A DNA stretch of 51,652 nt from Flammeovirgaceae bacterium (GCA_021299455.1 JAJTGQ010000044.1:1-51652); one strand, 5' to 3'; counted from the stretch's first letter, positions 34,587 through 43,736 are shown. Numbers and translations are program-made. Notes: generated by a model not told the origin, from the sequence alone.

Positions 34587-35543
34587 ATGAATAGTTGTAG
34601 GATATGTGGGAATCATAATACTTCAAATGACTATTTTGTCGCTAAAGAAATGATGTTTGGATTCAGAGATGAGTTCGTTTACTTTAGGTGTGAAAAGTGT
34701 GGTTGTGTCCAGATAGAAAATTTTCCTACAAACATTTCTAAGTATTACCCAGACTATTATTACAGCCTTGGAGGATATGATGGGAAAAGATTTCAAGGTT
34801 TTTGGGGATCAGTATACAAACTTAGAAATCGCGCATCATTTTTTCGAGACAGCTTATTTTTGAGGGTTTTACATTTTGTGAGTCCCATTGGGAAGTATGA
34901 AGTTTTTCAAGGGCTAGGAATTACAAAGAAGTCAAGAATTCTCGATGTTGGGTGCGGGAACGGTGACTTTTTTATCTATCCTTTTAAGGAACTTGGTCTT
35001 GAAAAAGTAGCAGGATGTGATCCCTTCATCGAAGAAAATCTTGATTATACAAATGGACTTAAAATTTATAAGACGGATATTTTCGGGATGAAGGGTGAGC
35101 GGGATTTGATCATTTTCAATCATTCTTTTGAGCATCTTCAAAGCCCATACGATAATCTTGCGCAAGCAAAGAAACTATTGGCACCTGATGGTATTTGTAT
35201 CATCAGAACACCAGTTGTGCCTTGCTTTGCCTGGAATAGATACGGGATTAATTGGTTTCAGCTAGATGCACCACGACACTTTATTATACAGTCCACGCAG
35301 AGTCTTCTGGCTATGTCCTTGAAAGCGAAGCTCAAAATAGAGAAAATTGAGTATGATTCAACACATCATCAATTTACCGCAAGCGAGGGCTATCAAAGGA
35401 ATGAGCCACTGATTTACCAAACGAATAAAAAAACTCTGGCGGAAAAAATTAAAAGACTGCAGTTCTCGAGGTTGGCAAAAAGGCTAAATAAGAAAAAGGA
35501 AGGAGATCAGGCAGCATTTATATTAAGGAATATCGCGGACTAA
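34587..35543 (+). CDS. Class I SAM-dependent methyltransferase with N-terminal zinc ribbon
   Basis: 318 aa. Two CxxC pairs (CRICG and CEKCG) form a probable zinc ribbon in the first 35 residues. The SAM-binding motif I is RILDVGCGNGDFFIY near residue 118, and NHSFEHLQSPYDNL is a later motif. This layout is typical of methyltransferases in polysaccharide clusters that modify nucleotide sugars or the chain end. The gap of about 180 nt before it holds nothing else that I recognise. Confidence 0.83.
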   Translation: MNSCRICGNHNTSNDYFVAKEMMFGFRDEFVYFRCEKCGCVQIENFPTNISKYYPDYYYSLGGYDGKRFQGFWGSVYKLRNRASFFRDSLFLRVLHFVSPIGKYEVFQGLGITKKSRILDVGCGNGDFFIYPFKELGLEKVAGCDPFIEENLDYTNGLKIYKTDIFGMKGERDLIIFNHSFEHLQSPYDNLAQAKKLLAPDGICIIRTPVVPCFAWNRYGINWFQLDAPRHFIIQSTQSLLAMSLKAKLKIEKIEYDSTHHQFTASEGYQRNEPLIYQTNKKTLAEKIKRLQFSRLAKRLNKKKEGDQAAFILRNIAD

Positions 35544-35601
35544 GCTGTCTTTTCAGGTCGATAACTCATTGTTCCTTGAGGGGCAGATTGCGGCAACAAA
35601 T

Positions 35602-36597
35602 TCAAGTGTTTGCTTTTACAACTACACCTGCCTTACCGATATCTTCAATTATCCGCTCCGCTATGATTTCCAAAGGTATAGGTGCCTTGCACGAATCTAG
35701 AAGCCGTTTTTTGGATTTCTTTATTTCTGATCTTTTTCTGAGGTAATTAAGAAAGGCAATATGATACTTCCATCGAAGTGCCACCGCCTGTATGACAAGA
35801 GTTATTGCTTGTCTTGAATACCAAAACAATTTTGATTGAGTATTCAAATGTAAAGAATGAAAAATAAGCTTGTTTCGCTGTGTCGTTATCCAAATCCTTC
35901 TTTTTTTATTGAACTTATTAATAGTGGTAGAGGCTGGATGCCTGCAAACCGCATTGTGTTCATAGTAGCATCGCCAGCCTAGCCGCCATGCCCTCACTGA
36001 CAGATCAGTATCTTCATAATAGAAGGGAGCATAAATTTCATCAAAGCCACCAAGCATATTCAATTTTTCGCGATCGACCAAGGCACCTCCGCCAGAAAGA
36101 AAAAGAGTTGTCACCAGGGTCGATGGGTTGGTTACATAGAAATTAAAAGGCTGCATTTTTTTTGAACCCGAAAATCGAGGGTACTTTCCTGCCTCTTGTA
36201 TTTTGTCATCTTTTAGGCCAATGAAGCGGCCGCAAACGCCAAATGTATCTGGGTGGTCGAAATAGGGAAACAAATGCTCAAAATAATCGGGTAGCAATGA
36301 AACGTCAGTGTTTAACAATAGGACGAGATCTTTTGTTGCTAGCTCTATTCCTTTATTAATGGTTGGTGAAAAGCCACGATTTGTTTTTTGAGCAACAACC
36401 TTAACATCTTCAAAATTTTCTTTTAAAAAAATGATCGACTCATCGGTTGAGGCGTCATCGACAACGATTATTTCATGGTCAATTCCAGCCTTATGAAGCG
36501 CAGTATACACAGAAGGTAGGTTTGCTGCCAGCAAATTTCTTCCGTTATAGTTGGGAAGTACTACCGAAATGGACTTTTTGATATTCAACGCGAACAA
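35602..36597 (-). CDS. GT2-family glycosyltransferase (rhamnosyltransferase-like)
   Basis: 331 aa. Motifs in order: ISVVLPNYNGRNLLAANLPS, IIVVDDASTDESI, KTNRGFSPTINKGI, LVLLLNTDVSLLPDYFEHL and GGFDEIYAPFYYEDTDLSVR, where EDTD is the catalytic acidic motif. No ATG is available: a stop codon lies directly upstream and the only early starts are TTG at 36597 or 36588, which is unusual here. The gap of about 235 nt on the right holds no other recognisable gene. Confidence 0.87.
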   Translation of the reverse strand: MFALNIKKSISVVLPNYNGRNLLAANLPSVYTALHKAGIDHEIIVVDDASTDESIIFLKENFEDVKVVAQKTNRGFSPTINKGIELATKDLVLLLNTDVSLLPDYFEHLFPYFDHPDTFGVCGRFIGLKDDKIQEAGKYPRFSGSKKMQPFNFYVTNPSTLVTTLFLSGGGALVDREKLNMLGGFDEIYAPFYYEDTDLSVRAWRLGWRCYYEHNAVCRHPASTTINKFNKKRRIWITTQRNKLIFHSLHLNTQSKLFWYSRQAITLVIQAVALRWKYHIAFLNYLRKRSEIKKSKKRLLDSCKAPIPLEIIAERIIEDIGKAGVVVKANT

Positions 36598-36833
36598 CTA
36601 GTTTAGTGGATGGATATGTTCTTGCAAATCGAGCAAACCGTTCCTTTTTTTCTGAATAGTAAAGTGGTTTTGGTTTCTTTTGAAATGTCTTGGTGGCCTC
36701 CACCAGCACAAAAATATCTACCAGATCATCCAGTCTAGTTCGTTAAAGAACGCGAAACAATCAAGTACTCGACCCACAGGCAATTTTATTAATATTGCGT
36801 TAGCAATTAACTTAAAATTACTCACTAGAATCA

Positions 36834-37943
36834 ATGAAAGTAGGTTTTTTTTGTGGCTCTCGTGCCTGGGGTGGATTAGAAATCAATAATCTAAGACTAT
36901 GTAGGTGGCTAAAAGAGCGTGGGCTTCAGCCCATATTGTTTTGTGAAAGCAATACCCGACTAGCGGATGAAGCTGCCATTCATGGCATCGAGAAAATGGA
37001 ATTGGGTACACACACGAAACATTTCTCCTTTCGCACAGCTTATCAACTATCAAGAACGCTCTCCAGGCAACAAATCAATATTGTGGTCATTGGCCATTAT
37101 CATCATTTTTATATGAGTGTGTGGGCAAAGATTTTTTCCGGTCAAAGCCTCCGGATTGTTTACTGGCAACAAATGCAACTGGTGTTGAATAAGAAAGATT
37201 TTTATCATTCTTTTTTCTATCGCAGACTAGATGCTTGGATCACACCACTTAATTATTTAAAAAGCCAGTTGATGGCAAACACGGTTTTGCCTCTAGACAA
37301 AATAACCGTTATACCCCTCGGTGTGGAGATAGAGTTGTTCAGCAAAGCCAATGCCGAGAAAAGGGAGCAATCCCGGAAGGAACTATCCTTACCACTAAAT
37401 GAATTTATAGTCGGCACTATTGGCAGGATAGACAGACAAAAGGCGCAAGGATCATTGATAGAGTCTATTAAAATACTTAAAGACAAAGGGCTGCCAATAA
37501 AAGCGGTTTTCGTAGGTGAAGAAACGCTCGGAGAGGAGGGTTATTTGGCAGAACTAGTACGCCTTACAAATATATATGGCTTGCAAAATGAAGTTTATTT
37601 TAAACCATTTGTAAAGGATGTGCCATTGGCTTTTGCGGCATTAGACGTTTTTGTAATGCCTTCATTGTCTGAGCCAATAGGCATGGTAACCGTAGAGGCG
37701 ATGGCATCGGGGTTACCCGTGGTGGGCACTAATTCTGGGGGCACACCTGAGCTTCTAGACAACGGCAATGCGGGACTTTTATTTGATCCGTGTGATGCTG
37801 AAAAATTGGCCGATCATATTTATTCTCTTTACCATAGCCCAAGTGAAAGAAGTAGTCTAGGTGCCAACGCTCAATTATGTGCTAGTCAGTACAGCCATAA
37901 TTTACAGTGTCAATTGTTTGAAAAACTGCTAAATCAGTTATGA
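36834..37943 (+). CDS. GT4-family glycosyltransferase
   Basis: 369 aa with a GT-B fold. The N-terminal segment VGFFCGSRAWGGLEINNLRL is the acceptor domain. The C-terminal donor domain has VGTIGRIDRQKAQGSLIESI, LDVFVMPSLSEPIGMVTVEA and GLPVVGTNSGGTPELL, the Glu-containing EX7E-type motif of retaining GT4 enzymes. It is convergent with the GT2-GT9 fusion gene. The sugar transferred is unknown. Confidence 0.88.
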   Translation: MKVGFFCGSRAWGGLEINNLRLCRWLKERGLQPILFCESNTRLADEAAIHGIEKMELGTHTKHFSFRTAYQLSRTLSRQQINIVVIGHYHHFYMSVWAKIFSGQSLRIVYWQQMQLVLNKKDFYHSFFYRRLDAWITPLNYLKSQLMANTVLPLDKITVIPLGVEIELFSKANAEKREQSRKELSLPLNEFIVGTIGRIDRQKAQGSLIESIKILKDKGLPIKAVFVGEETLGEEGYLAELVRLTNIYGLQNEVYFKPFVKDVPLAFAALDVFVMPSLSEPIGMVTVEAMASGLPVVGTNSGGTPELLDNGNAGLLFDPCDAEKLADHIYSLYHSPSERSSLGANAQLCASQYSHNLQCQLFEKLLNQL

Positions 37944-38020
37944 AACGTTCCATTGTTTCACGCAAAACCAGCTCATTAAAAAAGGAAGAACAGTCGTTTA
38001 TTCTAATAAAGCAAACGCTA

Positions 38021-39811
38021 CTAGCCGGCCACCGAATTTTCTTGAACTGCCAAATGTTTTTGTTTTGAGGCCAACAACAAACGAGACGCCACCTGCGATA
38101 CGGTGATTAGGCGCATACAAGCGCAGTCACTACTTTTTCTACAATCCGAGCAAGCCTTATCGGCAACAAAGTGACTTGCCTGTTTTCCTATTGGCCCCCA
38201 TCTTCCCGGGTGTATTGGCTTTAAAGGCGGGAATAAGCCCACAGAAAATTTTCCAAGTGCAGCCGCCAGATGAAGGACTCCCGTACTTGACGCGACAAGT
38301 CCATCAACTTTGTTGATAAAGGCACCCAATTCTTCCAAAGAAAACTGCCCCATTAGGTTGTGTACGCCCTCTGTCGTCAACAATTCAGGCATTTCCTTTT
38401 TGATACTATTTTCTTCGTCTTTTAGACCCGTGATAAAAAAGCAAAAGTGTTCGCTGGGAAGTTGCCTTATCAGTGATTGGTAATTGGCAAGACCCCATTC
38501 TCTCGCATTTCCTTTTGATTTAGGGTGGATGATTAGGTTGAACTTGGTGGGATCAAGTAAATGACCAAAATCTTTTGGAACAGCCTTTAGCCCATAGTTT
38601 GCCATCAACTGCGCGAAGTCGGGGTTTGTTTTTAGCCGGAAGGGGCTCAACAATTTAAAGTTCAACTGACTTTCGTGCAGTTCTGAATTCAGGCGACTAA
38701 AATTAACCAGCCGATTGCAGTAAAACCAGTTGAATACCCGATGCGCTGTGGCAACTCGATTGGGTATTTTAAAACGCTTCGCAAGTGCGGCCAATTCTTG
38801 ATCTGGGTAAACAAACACGATAGTGTCGGCCTTAACCGAAGCAAGCAGTGAGGGGTTCTTAAGAATTTCTTCCCGATCTAGAAAATGATCGATATAAGTG
38901 CATTGCCTGATTACTGACTCTGTGTATTTCTTTCCGATGAAGTAAATTTCGCTGCCTGAAATTGTTTTTTTTAAATAGCCGGCAACAGGCAGCGTAAGGA
39001 TTACATCTCCCAGGTTGTCAGTTCTACTAATGATGATTCGTTTGCCGATGCCAGCTCTTTTATTGGCTTCATATAGCTTAGCGTACTTATAAAATACGTG
39101 GTTTGCTTCCGCAGCCGCTACGGCTAGCCCTTCAAAGCCATCTAAAAATCCGACTTTGATGAAGTAACTCTTGCAAAACGAGAAAAAAGTATGGCCAACT
39201 ATTTTTGAAATAGAGGTAGATCGTTTACCTACATTCTCCCTTGCAAAAATCGATGAATACTGTTGAATTTTAGTGAGTGTTTCATGCCCATCTTGGTAGG
39301 CAGTATGCATCAAATCTCCTTGAAGATGAGTCACTCTGCTATCTTTGGAAAGAATCACTTTATCGTGTGGATTTTCTCCACCCCAACTTCCGAACCGCTT
39401 ATTCCATAGACGTACCTTTTGATCTGGATACCAATTGCCGTGTTTGATCCATTTACCACCGTAACTGGACAGCCTGTTCATTTTGTACGCCTGGCCCACC
39501 CACTTTTTTTTTGCCTTTACGATGGAGTTGGCGAGTTGAACGGACAAATACTCATCGGCATCGATGGCAAAGACATGATCAAACGTGGCCAGCGATAGAG
39601 CAAAGTTTTTCTGTTGAATGTGACCCTCGAAAGGGTGCTCCACGAAACGAACTTGTTTCTCAAGGCAAATTTGTTTCGTGTTGTCTTTCGAATAAGAATC
39701 CACTACGATAACCTCATCAGCAAACGATCTCACTGAATCAATACACCTTCCAATGTTTTTTTCCTCATTGAACGTGATGATAATCACGCTTATCTGCACG
39801 GGGTTCTCCAT
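38021..39811 (-). CDS. Two-domain glycosyltransferase: GT2 (WaaE-like) fused to GT9 (heptosyltransferase-like)
   Basis: About 596 aa in one uninterrupted frame. Residues 1-~245 are GT2: ISVIIITFNEEKNIGRCIDS, DEVIVVDSYSKDNTKQI and HVFAIDADEYL, as in LPS-core glucosyltransferases. Residues ~252-580 are GT9: IIISRTDNLGDVILTLPVAG, LIIHPKSKGNAREWGLANYQ, VDGLVASSTGVLHLAAALG and HPGRWGPIG. The C-terminus has a Cys cluster (CSDCRKSSDCACMR). The preferred start is the ATG at 39811, because the longer frame to 39877 runs into the terminator of the neighbouring small gene. It is predicted to add two successive core-type sugars. Confidence 0.85.
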   Translation of the reverse strand: MENPVQISVIIITFNEEKNIGRCIDSVRSFADEVIVVDSYSKDNTKQICLEKQVRFVEHPFEGHIQQKNFALSLATFDHVFAIDADEYLSVQLANSIVKAKKKWVGQAYKMNRLSSYGGKWIKHGNWYPDQKVRLWNKRFGSWGGENPHDKVILSKDSRVTHLQGDLMHTAYQDGHETLTKIQQYSSIFARENVGKRSTSISKIVGHTFFSFCKSYFIKVGFLDGFEGLAVAAAEANHVFYKYAKLYEANKRAGIGKRIIISRTDNLGDVILTLPVAGYLKKTISGSEIYFIGKKYTESVIRQCTYIDHFLDREEILKNPSLLASVKADTIVFVYPDQELAALAKRFKIPNRVATAHRVFNWFYCNRLVNFSRLNSELHESQLNFKLLSPFRLKTNPDFAQLMANYGLKAVPKDFGHLLDPTKFNLIIHPKSKGNAREWGLANYQSLIRQLPSEHFCFFITGLKDEENSIKKEMPELLTTEGVHNLMGQFSLEELGAFINKVDGLVASSTGVLHLAAALGKFSVGLFPPLKPIHPGRWGPIGKQASHFVADKACSDCRKSSDCACMRLITVSQVASRLLLASKQKHLAVQENSVAG

Positions 39812-39841
39812 TGAAGGCAAGTTAGCCTCAAATAAAGTAAA

Positions 39842-39882
39842 TAAAAAATCTTGGTAGGGTCTACCTGCACCTACCAAGATTT
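39842..39882 (-). terminator. Strong intrinsic terminator
   Basis: A perfect 13-bp stem (39846-39858 with 39870-39882) and an 11-nt loop are followed, on the leftward strand, by a T-run. It lies 40 nt after the small frameshifted gene and before the GT2-GT9 start, so it marks the end of a leftward transcription unit. Confidence 0.85.
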
Positions 39883-39922
39883 ACTTTGAATTCTAGCGTT
39901 TTGCCAATGGCATGGTTGCCTT

Positions 39923-40121
39923 TTAAAAATTGAGAAATTCTGAATGATACCCCTCTTTGTCGGTGCCATTTGCCGCTTGGTCAAGTTCTGCCGTCTCTTC
40001 CACACTTAAGAAGATCATATCGAATGCGGCCACTGTCTTCTTTGGGAACTAGTTCGCCCGAAATCACTCTTTCCTCTGAGGCCATGAAGCCAAGGGAAAG
40101 CATTAAGAGAACAATCAACAT
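39923..40121 (-). pseudogene. Small secreted-protein gene interrupted by a +1 frameshift
   Basis: Leftward from an ATG at 40119-40121, a signal peptide (MLIVLLMLSLGFMAS) and EERVISGELVPK are read. The frame then ends at 39981 after 46 aa. Removing one base from the CCCAAAG stretch near 40040 continues the reading into KTVAAFDMIFLSVEETAELD and then QAANGTDKEGYHSEFLNF, with a stop at 39923-39925, giving about 65 aa. The downstream part looks like ordinary protein and a strong terminator follows, so this was probably a real gene. The frameshift may be genuine decay or a sequencing error in a homopolymer. The family is not recognised. Confidence 0.5.
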
Positions 40122-40218
40122 CGAAAATTGCTTTTACATAACTTATAGTTTATATTTTATAATGAGATGCAGCTATCTTTCGGTTTCCATAAAAGAATCC
40201 AGAAAATAGAATTAACAC

Positions 40219-40770
40219 GTGCGGGGTCATTCACATACAGACATGGAACTACTTCGACTTTATAAAGAGTCTGGAGAATTGGAGTATTGGGGAGAATTGT
40301 ATACCCGTTACACTTCGCTCGTATATGGCGTTTGCCTGAAGTACTTGAAAGATAGGGATGAGGCAAAGGATGCGATGATGCAGCTTTTTGAAAAACTCGT
40401 TGCCACCCTATTAACCCATGACGTAGAAAACTTCAAGAGTTGGCTGTACGTCACTGCTCGAAATCATTGCTTGATGCAACTCAGAGTCCGAAAAGGTAAA
40501 TACCAGCAGGAATTTTCACCCGAACTTGTGGAAACCCAGTTCTTACTGCATCTAGATGAAGAGCCCGAAATGGAGCAAAATCTTAGTAAATTGGAGAAGT
40601 GTATCGATCAATTGGCGAACGATCAGCAGCAATGCGTTCGATTGTTTTATTTACAGGAGAAATGCTACAAGGAAATAGCGGGGCTAACGGGATTTGACTT
40701 GAGTAAGGTGAAGAGCTATATCCAAAACGGCAAACGAAATTTGAAAATTTGCATGGAGCAAAATGGATGA
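40219..40770 (+). CDS. ECF RNA polymerase sigma factor
   Basis: 183 aa from a GTG; an in-frame ATG at 40243 is an equally good start. Region 2: YGVCLKYLKDRDEAKDAMMQ and FKSWLYVTARNHCLMQLR. Region 4: LPNDQQQ-like segment LANDQQQCVRLFYLQEKCY followed by KEIAGLTGFDLSKVKSYIQ. Its end overlaps the next gene by 8 nt, so the sigma factor and its anti-sigma-like partner are coupled. The 340-nt stretch to its left holds the frameshifted small gene and the terminator. Confidence 0.92.
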   Translation: MRGHSHTDMELLRLYKESGELEYWGELYTRYTSLVYGVCLKYLKDRDEAKDAMMQLFEKLVATLLTHDVENFKSWLYVTARNHCLMQLRVRKGKYQQEFSPELVETQFLLHLDEEPEMEQNLSKLEKCIDQLANDQQQCVRLFYLQEKCYKEIAGLTGFDLSKVKSYIQNGKRNLKICMEQNG

Positions 40771-42166
40771 TTGGAAAGACGATATTGAAAAATATAGGAG
40801 GGGAGAACTAACCCCCAGCGAGATGCACTCGTTGGAGAAAAAGGCATTGTCAGATCCTTTTCTGGCAGATGCGCTAGAGGGCGCTGATACGATTTCCGCC
40901 AATGATTTCTCAGAAGATCTGAATGAATTGAAAAAATCCATTCAATATCAGATTGAACAGAAAAGCGTAGCGTCTTTTGGGCAAGCTGAAATGGCTTCCG
41001 CGGCCGCCCCAAAGAAAGCGAGTAAAGAACGGGCAATAGTTGGCGAGCGAAAGAGCACAAACAAATGGGTTTGGCCGTTGCGAATTGCGGCTTCACTTTT
41101 TGTCATACTGGGTATTTTTTGGGCGGCAAATCAGCTGATTCCAAACGAAGAAAAAGAGAACCTTGCCCTTACAAAAGAAGTGGATACAAAAAAGGAAATG
41201 CCTGCACCACCCCAGAAAGAGCCTGATTCTATTGATGCCGTTCGGCAATCGGCTACTACACCTTCATCGAAGCTACTTGCTGAAAAACCAAAACAGATTG
41301 CCGGAAGCAAATCAGTCGAAACCGTTGCCAAAGGATCTGAGCCGGTTGCTGCTGAAGAGGGAGAAGAACATACAGCTTTGATGGACATGGCTGAAGAAAA
41401 AAAAGCTATGCAGGGAGTTAGGGAAGAAAAAGAAGCTAAGGTGACTGAGCTGGCGAAGTCCGAAAGAGCGGCATCGGCTCAGCCGATCGCACCCATGAAT
41501 AGGAGTACTATAGAAATGACTAGTGCTGATCAGGTTTCGAAGAAAAAAAGTGTAGCCGCGCAACTCATTCGGGGGCAAGTTTTGTCTTCCGAGGATGGGC
41601 AACCATTGCCCGGAGTGAATGTGGTGTTACAGGGTACTTCAGAAGGTACGGTAACGGACGTGAATGGGAAGTATCAAGTTGCCGTTGAGGCCATCAACCC
41701 TACGCTTGTTTTTTCTTTTGTGGGATTTCAGGCCAAAGCCGTGCCGGTAGGCAACCAGAAAGAAGTAAACATAAATTTGGGCCCAGACCTCACACAACTT
41801 AGTGAAGTAGTTGTTACGGGTGCAGCAGCCCGTGACGATAGCCAAAATCCTCCCGTTGTTAGATTAGCAGAGCCAGCTGGAGGCCGCAAGGCGTACGATA
41901 AATACTTGGAGAATAGTTTACGTTATCCGGTTGAAGCAATAACAAAAAAAATAAAGGGAAGGGTGACAGTTAAGTTTACCGTTCGAACAGATGGAGTGCT
42001 CGATGAATTCAGTGTGGTCAAAAGCTTGGGCTATGGTTGTGATGAGGAGGTCTTACGACTTGTAAAAGAAGGACCAAGCTGGTCGCCTACGCTCGAAGAC
42101 AATACCCCTGTTGAAAGTGAGGTGTTAGTGAAAGTGCGTTTTGATCCTTCGAAGGCGAAACAATAA
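40763..42166 (+). CDS. Anti-sigma-like membrane protein fused to a SusC-type N-terminal domain and a TonB C-terminal domain
   Basis: 467 aa. A cytoplasmic helical part (about 1-105, from DDWKDDIEKYRRGELTPSE) precedes one membrane helix (RIAASLFVILGIFWAANQL), then a Lys/Glu/Ala-rich periplasmic linker of about 140 residues. A carboxypeptidase-regulatory-like domain follows (LIRGQVLSSEDGQPLPGVNV and GTVTDVNGKYQVAV, ending in LSEVVVTG like a SusC plug). Last comes a TonB C-terminal domain (YLENSLRYPVEAITKKIKGR and VTVKFTVRTDGVLDEF; YGCDEEVLRLVKEGPSWSP). Such proteins could link outer-membrane transporters to sigma control. The role is inferred from architecture. Confidence 0.8.
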   Translation: MDDWKDDIEKYRRGELTPSEMHSLEKKALSDPFLADALEGADTISANDFSEDLNELKKSIQYQIEQKSVASFGQAEMASAAAPKKASKERAIVGERKSTNKWVWPLRIAASLFVILGIFWAANQLIPNEEKENLALTKEVDTKKEMPAPPQKEPDSIDAVRQSATTPSSKLLAEKPKQIAGSKSVETVAKGSEPVAAEEGEEHTALMDMAEEKKAMQGVREEKEAKVTELAKSERAASAQPIAPMNRSTIEMTSADQVSKKKSVAAQLIRGQVLSSEDGQPLPGVNVVLQGTSEGTVTDVNGKYQVAVEAINPTLVFSFVGFQAKAVPVGNQKEVNINLGPDLTQLSEVVVTGAAARDDSQNPPVVRLAEPAGGRKAYDKYLENSLRYPVEAITKKIKGRVTVKFTVRTDGVLDEFSVVKSLGYGCDEEVLRLVKEGPSWSPTLEDNTPVESEVLVKVRFDPSKAKQ

Positions 42167-42284
42167 ATCCATCATTTTCAACTTTTCCCATTTAACCTGA
42201 TGGATTGCCAGCGTTCATCTAATCGCATGAAAAATTCATTATTATTTATACTTTTAGGGCTACTATTTACTTAATTCGATTTGC

Positions 42285-43736
42285 ATGAGTTTATTTATTA
42301 AGAAGCCTTTGGAACAATTGATGGCACAGTCGGGCGGTGATTCTTCAAAAGGGTTGAAGCGTACGCTTGGACCAATGAACCTGATTGCCTTGGGTATTGG
42401 AGCCATCATCGGAGCAGGGCTTTTTGTACGGACAGCTGCAGCCGCTGGCGATGCAGCCGGACCTGCCGTTGTTATCTCTTATATCGTGGCAGGCATTGGA
42501 TGTGCTTTTGCAGGTCTGTGCTATGCAGAGTTTGCTTCTATGATTCCTATTGCTGGTAGTGCCTACGCGTATGCTTATGTAACGATGGGGGAATTCATTG
42601 CCTGGATAATCGGTTGGGCGTTGGTTTTAGAATACGCCCTTGCTTCAGCGACCGTTTCCATTGCGTGGAGTGAATATTTAAATAGTCTGTTGGGGGGACG
42701 AATTCCTTATGAATGGTGTCACTCTCCATGGGAAACATCGCTAAATGGAGTAAGTGGTATCGTTAACTTACCAGCTATTCTTATTTTGTTTTTACTCACT
42801 CTTCTGTTGATAAAAGGGACACAAGAATCGGCAACTGTTAACTCCATTATTGTAGTTGTTAAAGTTTCAATTGTAGTACTTTTCATTGCACTGGGTTGGG
42901 GTTTTATCAACGAAGCAAATTATACTCCCTTTACGATTCCAGCAGATATGAGTGGTCATGAGTCATGGAACAGACATGGCTGGGGCGGAATTCTCGGGGG
43001 AGCCGGGATTGTGTTTTTTGCCTTTATCGGTTTTGACGCAGTATCTACGGCTGCACAAGAAGCCAAGAACCCGAAGCGCGATATGCCGATTGGAATTCTT
43101 GGATCGCTGGTGATTTGCACGGTTTTGTTTGTGTTGTTCTCTCATGTTCTTACTGGTCTTGCAAACTGGCAAGAGTTTAAAGTTGCAGGTAAGGAGGCTT
43201 CGGTAGCTTATGCGATTAAAAATTACATGCCAGGCTTTGAGTGGCTGTCGACTCTTATCACTGTGGCTATTTTGGCCGGGTTCTCCTCAGTGATTTTAGT
43301 CATGTTGATGGGGCAGTCGCGCGTATTCTACTCAATGTCTAAAGATGGTCTTGTTCCACCTGTATTCTCCGAACTTCACCCAACGTTTCGCACCCCTCAT
43401 AAGGCAAATTGGATTTTGTTGGTGTTTGTATCTCTTTTTGGAGGATTCGTTCCCGGAAGTGTAGCCGGTGATCTAACCAGTTTCGGTACTTTGTTCGCGT
43501 TCGTGCTCGTATGCGCAGGCATCTGGGTAATGCGGGTGAAAAACCCAACAGCGGTGCGGCCATTTAAAACTCCTTTAGTGCCGTTGGTTCCCATTCTTGG
43601 GATTGTTGTTTGCTCCGCGTTGATCTTATCGTTGGATGACAATACTAAACTGATGGCGGTGGGTTGGTTGCTTTTTGGGCTTGTGATTTACTTCTTGTAC
43701 AGCAAAAAGAATAGTATGCTAAGAAAGGAAAAATAA
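42285..43736 (+). CDS. APC-family amino acid permease (cationic amino acid transporter-like)
   Basis: 483-aa inner-membrane transporter with about 12-14 helices. The first-helix motif LGIGAIIGAGLFVRTAAAAG is the substrate-binding glycine region of the APC superfamily. LCYAEFASMIPIAGSAYAYA and FFAFIGFDAVSTAAQEAKNP match the CAT subfamily. Specificity is not readable, but the CAT resemblance suggests an amino acid. It is separated from the TonB-fusion gene by about 118 nt that include a 9-bp inverted repeat (42166-42174 with 42198-42206). Confidence 0.9.
   Translation: MSLFIKKPLEQLMAQSGGDSSKGLKRTLGPMNLIALGIGAIIGAGLFVRTAAAAGDAAGPAVVISYIVAGIGCAFAGLCYAEFASMIPIAGSAYAYAYVTMGEFIAWIIGWALVLEYALASATVSIAWSEYLNSLLGGRIPYEWCHSPWETSLNGVSGIVNLPAILILFLLTLLLIKGTQESATVNSIIVVVKVSIVVLFIALGWGFINEANYTPFTIPADMSGHESWNRHGWGGILGGAGIVFFAFIGFDAVSTAAQEAKNPKRDMPIGILGSLVICTVLFVLFSHVLTGLANWQEFKVAGKEASVAYAIKNYMPGFEWLSTLITVAILAGFSSVILVMLMGQSRVFYSMSKDGLVPPVFSELHPTFRTPHKANWILLVFVSLFGGFVPGSVAGDLTSFGTLFAFVLVCAGIWVMRVKNPTAVRPFKTPLVPLVPILGIVVCSALILSLDDNTKLMAVGWLLFGLVIYFLYSKKNSMLRKEK

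Noticed and set aside
40030-40050. Programmed ribosomal frameshift at CCCAAAG in the small secreted-protein gene
   Set aside because: The heptamer is not in the frame register of a known slippery site and no downstream structure was evident; a simple base insertion or read error is more likely.
42227-42274. A 15-codon reading frame MKNSLLFILLGLLFT just before the amino-acid permease
   Set aside because: It looks like a truncated signal peptide, but it is too short to separate from chance in an AT-rich gap, and no continuation was found in other frames.
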